From assembly GCF_019468465.1 (NCBI RefSeq), contig NZ_CP080519.1, positions 1,069,001 to 1,133,000 on the forward strand: DNA of 64,000 bases, in the 5' to 3' direction. The stretch comes from Amycolatopsis sp. DSM 110486. GTDB lineage: Bacteria; Actinomycetota; Actinomycetes; Mycobacteriales; Pseudonocardiaceae. The position numbers were made by a program, and so were the translations under genes. The notes beneath the pieces were generated by a model, which was not told the DNA's origin, ran no database searches, and saw nothing but the letters and a program-made list of their open reading frames with translations. Positions 61,929-64,000 of this stretch are shown piece after piece (positions within the stretch are counted from its first letter, which is position 1; each line of letters opens with the position of its first letter).

Positions 61929-63170
61929 TTAGGAGTGGAGGAGGGCGTCGCGGAGGGTGGTTAGGAGGGCGATCAGGAGGGCGGTTGGGGGGCGGCGAGT
62001 GGGGCGGGTGTCGGCGCCGCGGCCCAGGCGCGCGAGTTGTTGTTGGTGCCAGGAGGAGTTGAGCAGGTCGTCGAGGAGTTTGTGACCGACTTTGGGGGTG
62101 GGGGCGGCGCTGTGGGTGGCGGGGTTGGTCAGGACACGGTGGGGGAACGTCGGGTCGTGGGTGATGGGGCGGGCCAGGCCCACGAGGTCGACGGAGCCGG
62201 AGGTGACGGCCTCGGCCATGGCGGCGTGGGAGCGGAAGCCGCCGGTGAGCATGAGGGGGACCGTGAGCTCGCGGGCGAAGTGGTCGGCGAAGTCGTGGAA
62301 GTAGGCCTCGCGGGCGCGGGTTGAGGCGCGTTCGGGCGTGCCGTCGACGACAGCGACGCTTTCGTAGGTGCCACCGGAGACTTCGAGCAGGTCGACGCCT
62401 TCCTGTTCCAGGGCCTTGGCGACCACGAGGGCGTCTTCGGGGGCGAAGCCGCCGCGTTGGAAGTCGGCGGAGTTGAGTTTGACCGACAGGATGAACGACG
62501 GCGGCGCGCCGGCGCGGATGGCGCGGACGACGTCCAGAAGGAAGCGCATCCGGTTCTCCAGCGGGCCGCCCCAGCGGTCGTCACGGCGGTTGACGAGCGG
62601 GGACAGGAACTGGTTGAGCAGGTAGCCGTGCGCGGCGTGCAACTGGACCCCGGCGAAGCCCGCTTCGGCCGCGACCTGGGCTGCGGTCGCGAAGCGCTGG
62701 ACAAGTGCGACGACTTCCACGTCCGAGAGCGCTCGCGGTCGCCGGAACAGCCACTTGCCCAGGTCCAGGGGCACGGCTGACGGGGCGACGACGTCTTGCT
62801 TCCGCCCGGCGAGTTTGAGGCCGCGCATCGACTGCCGGCCGGCGTGCGAGAGCTGCAAGAGCAACTTCGCCTCGGTGCCGACGGTCGCGGCGGCCCATCG
62901 GCGCAGCTCGGGCAAGTGGCGGGCGTCTTCGATCACGACATTGCGCTGAGCCTCCAGCGCCGATCCGTCGACCATGACGTTTCCGCTGATCAGCAGGCCG
63001 GCACCGGAGTGCGCGAGCCGCCGGTAGGCCTCCGTGAGCTGCCGCGTCGGTGCGCCGCGCCGGTCGGCCAGGTGCTCACTGGTCGCGGCCTTCGCGAGCC
63101 GATTGGCCAGGACGGCGCCGTTGGGCAGCGTGAGCGGGGTGGCGAGGATGGTCTCCTGTACGTCGTACAT
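61929..63170 (-). CDS. NADH:flavin oxidoreductase, Old Yellow Enzyme family
   Basis: 413 aa FMN-dependent TIM-barrel ene-reductase. KLLLQLSHAGRQSMRGLKL, GFAGVQLHAAHGYLLNQFL followed by SPLVNRRDDRWGGPLENRMR, and GSVDLVGLARPITHDP are the family blocks; HAAH supplies the substrate-binding histidines. The last 40 residues are a hydrophobic extension. ATG 63170 is chosen over upstream GTGs since it begins the family N-terminus (TLPNGAVLANRLAKAATSEH). The operator at 63157-63169 overlaps the start codon, so expression is probably induced by an electrophile or substrate through a TetR-like repressor. Confidence 0.9.
   Translation of the reverse strand: MYDVQETILATPLTLPNGAVLANRLAKAATSEHLADRRGAPTRQLTEAYRRLAHSGAGLLISGNVMVDGSALEAQRNVVIEDARHLPELRRWAAATVGTEAKLLLQLSHAGRQSMRGLKLAGRKQDVVAPSAVPLDLGKWLFRRPRALSDVEVVALVQRFATAAQVAAEAGFAGVQLHAAHGYLLNQFLSPLVNRRDDRWGGPLENRMRFLLDVVRAIRAGAPPSFILSVKLNSADFQRGGFAPEDALVVAKALEQEGVDLLEVSGGTYESVAVVDGTPERASTRAREAYFHDFADHFARELTVPLMLTGGFRSHAAMAEAVTSGSVDLVGLARPITHDPTFPHRVLTNPATHSAAPTPKVGHKLLDDLLNSSWHQQQLARLGRGADTRPTRRPPTALLIALLTTLRDALLHS
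63157..63169. promoter_or_regulatory. Palindromic operator O1 overlapping the OYE start codon
   Basis: TGTACGTCGTACA, perfect inverted repeat around a central base, covering the first codons of the OYE gene. Confidence 0.65.
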
Positions 63171-63184
63171 GACACCAGAGTGAC

Positions 63185-63206
63185 CTGTACGACGTACAGT
63201 TGTCAA
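63185..63206 (-). promoter_or_regulatory. Palindromic operator O2 within the OYE promoter
   Basis: CTGTACGACGTACAG (63185-63199) is a perfect 15-bp inverted repeat, the reverse complement of O1 with one extra base pair. On the minus strand TTGACA (63206-63201) precedes it, so O2 fills the spacer after the -35 box. Confidence 0.65.
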
Positions 63207-63403
63207 CGGCCGGTTCACCACCTTGGCGGCCCCACAACGGCCCCCGACCTGTCAGACTGACCTCGAACGCGCAGCTAGGAGCCCTCCAGCCGCCGCGGCG
63301 ACCACCCGCGCGCGGTTAACGTGACCCCCCTGAAACGCGGCTTGAACAGCCTGCTAATCTTTTCCACGTCGCCGAGGGAAACCAAAGCGGCGGGCAGCAC
63401 CAA

Positions 63404-63476
63404 GCGCCATTAGCTCAATTGGCAGAGCAGCTGGCTCTTAACCAGCGGGTTCGGGGTTCGAGTCCCTGATGGCGCA
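63404..63476 (+). tRNA. tRNA-Lys (CTT anticodon)
   Basis: Acceptor GCGCCAT pairs with ATGGCGC, D arm AGCTCAATTGGCAGAGC, anticodon stem GCTGG/CCAGC with loop CTCTTAA, T loop TTCGAGT. CCA is not encoded (ACCC follows). The 3' end is the likely attachment site of the element whose integrase lies just downstream. Confidence 0.95.
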
Positions 63477-63484
63477 CCCTCATT

Positions 63485-63520
63485 CCCCAGGTTCGGATCG
63501 CTTCCGGCCTGGGGATTTGT
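63485..63520 (+). terminator. Terminator after tRNA-Lys
   Basis: CCCCAGG (63485-63491) pairs with CCTGGGG (63508-63514), followed by ATTTGT. Confidence 0.65.
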
Positions 63521-63548
63521 GTTATGTGGAAGCGTTTCTTCCGCTTGA

Positions 63549-64000
63549 TCACTGTCCACAATGGTCGGTGCGGTGCCCGAGCTGTCGCGTTGCCGTCCGC
63601 GGGATGATTTTGGCTGTGGCCTCGGCGGCCGCGAGTGCGACTTCGGGCAACACGGTCGTGTAGGCGTCGGCGGTCACCGTGATCGACGAATGCCTCAGCA
63701 TGTTCTGCACGACCTTCATATCCGCCCCCGCCTCCAGCGCCAAGCTCGCCGCCGTGTGGCGCAGGTCATGCAGCCGGATCGGCGGCAACCCAGCCTGGCG
63801 GGTGAGTTCCTGGAACCGGGCAGTCACGTCCGCCGGGTGCAACGGGCTGCCATCAGGCTGGGTGAACAGCAGTCCGCTCTCGACCCAGGCGGCGCCGAGC
63901 CGGGCCCGCGCCTCATCCTGGCTGGCGAGGTGCGCCTTGAGCACGATGACAGTGCCGGCGTCCAATGCGACGAGGCCTTCAGACGAGGTGGTCTTGGGAC
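63549..64000 (-). CDS. Tyrosine site-specific integrase, N-terminus outside window
   Basis: The last 150 residues of a phage/ICE-type integrase are visible; the frame is open to the right edge. The catalytic domain reads KTTSSEGLVALDAGTVIVLK, LLFTQPDGSPLHPADVTARF, then IRLHDLRHTAASLALEAGAD (His-x-x-Arg box), MLRHSSITVTADAYTTVLPE (second His and nucleophilic Tyr). The gene points toward tRNA-Lys and ends 73 bp from it, the usual arrangement for elements integrated into the 3' end of a tRNA. Whether the element is a prophage, an actinomycete ICE or a genomic island cannot be told from here. Confidence 0.93.
   Translation of the reverse strand, partial: PKTTSSEGLVALDAGTVIVLKAHLASQDEARARLGAAWVESGLLFTQPDGSPLHPADVTARFQELTRQAGLPPIRLHDLRHTAASLALEAGADMKVVQNMLRHSSITVTADAYTTVLPEVALAAAEATAKIIPRTATRQLGHRTDHCGQ

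Overview
The window is dense, very GC-rich bacterial chromosome with many GTG starts, 4-nt start/stop overlaps and TAnnnT -10 boxes placed directly before start codons. Together with an EmbC-type arabinosyltransferase, an aerobic CobG/CobN cobalamin pathway, CbtBA cobalt uptake and a DasR-like operator at a chitinase gene, this points to an actinomycete of the Pseudonocardiaceae. An Amycolatopsis-like organism is my inference; no 16S or other marker is present to fix the genus.

Layout: 1-2.7 kb holds a partial FAD/Fe-S oxidoreductase, a small unknown protein and a YigZ/IMPACT protein. 3.3-9.3 kb is the glutamate synthase operon gltBD, with an odd duplicated start/stop junction. 9.7-16.2 kb holds a ROK sugar kinase, a cobalamin riboswitch driving cbtBA (cobalt uptake), a secreted M1-like metallopeptidase, a NarL-type two-component pair and a septum-formation-like membrane protein. 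From 16.2 to 48.2 kb lies a large cobalamin region in several divergent operons: cobQ-cobD; cobU-cobT and cobS; chlI/D-cobO-cobB-cobC; cobL-cobM-(Gfo/Idh/MocA)-cobK-bluB; cobG-cobH-cobIJ; and riboswitch-cobN. It is interrupted by a redoxin/epoxide hydrolase pair, an arabinosyltransferase, an MFS/AraC pair, a heme-binding-like protein, and an ABC transporter/XRE/cysteine-peptidase-like module. 48-63 kb is mixed housekeeping and accessory content: a decayed hydrolase, a chitinase, an inverted-order RibD-like enzyme joined to proA, an M50-like protease, an AlkA glycosylase, a methyltransferase, an M20 amidohydrolase, a PDZ-less HtrA protease, a frameshifted DUF3224 gene, a HerA-like ATPase, orn, tRNA-His and an Old Yellow Enzyme with twin palindromic operators. 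At 63.4 kb a tRNA-Lys(CTT) is followed by an inward-facing tyrosine integrase cut by the window end, which looks like the border of an integrated element.

How the genes work together: CbtBA would import cobalt. CobIJ, CobG, CobM, CobK, CobL and CobH build hydrogenobyrinic acid by the oxygen-dependent route. CobB amidates the ring and CobN with the ChlI/D-like ATPase inserts cobalt. CobO, CobQ, CobD and CobC adenosylate and attach the aminopropanol arm. CobU, CobT, CobS and BluB build and attach the dimethylbenzimidazole loop. Only the cobalt-import and cobalt-insertion genes carry recognisable cobalamin riboswitches, so feedback seems to act on metal supply and insertion rather than ring synthesis. 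SUMT (cobA) and cobF are not in the window.
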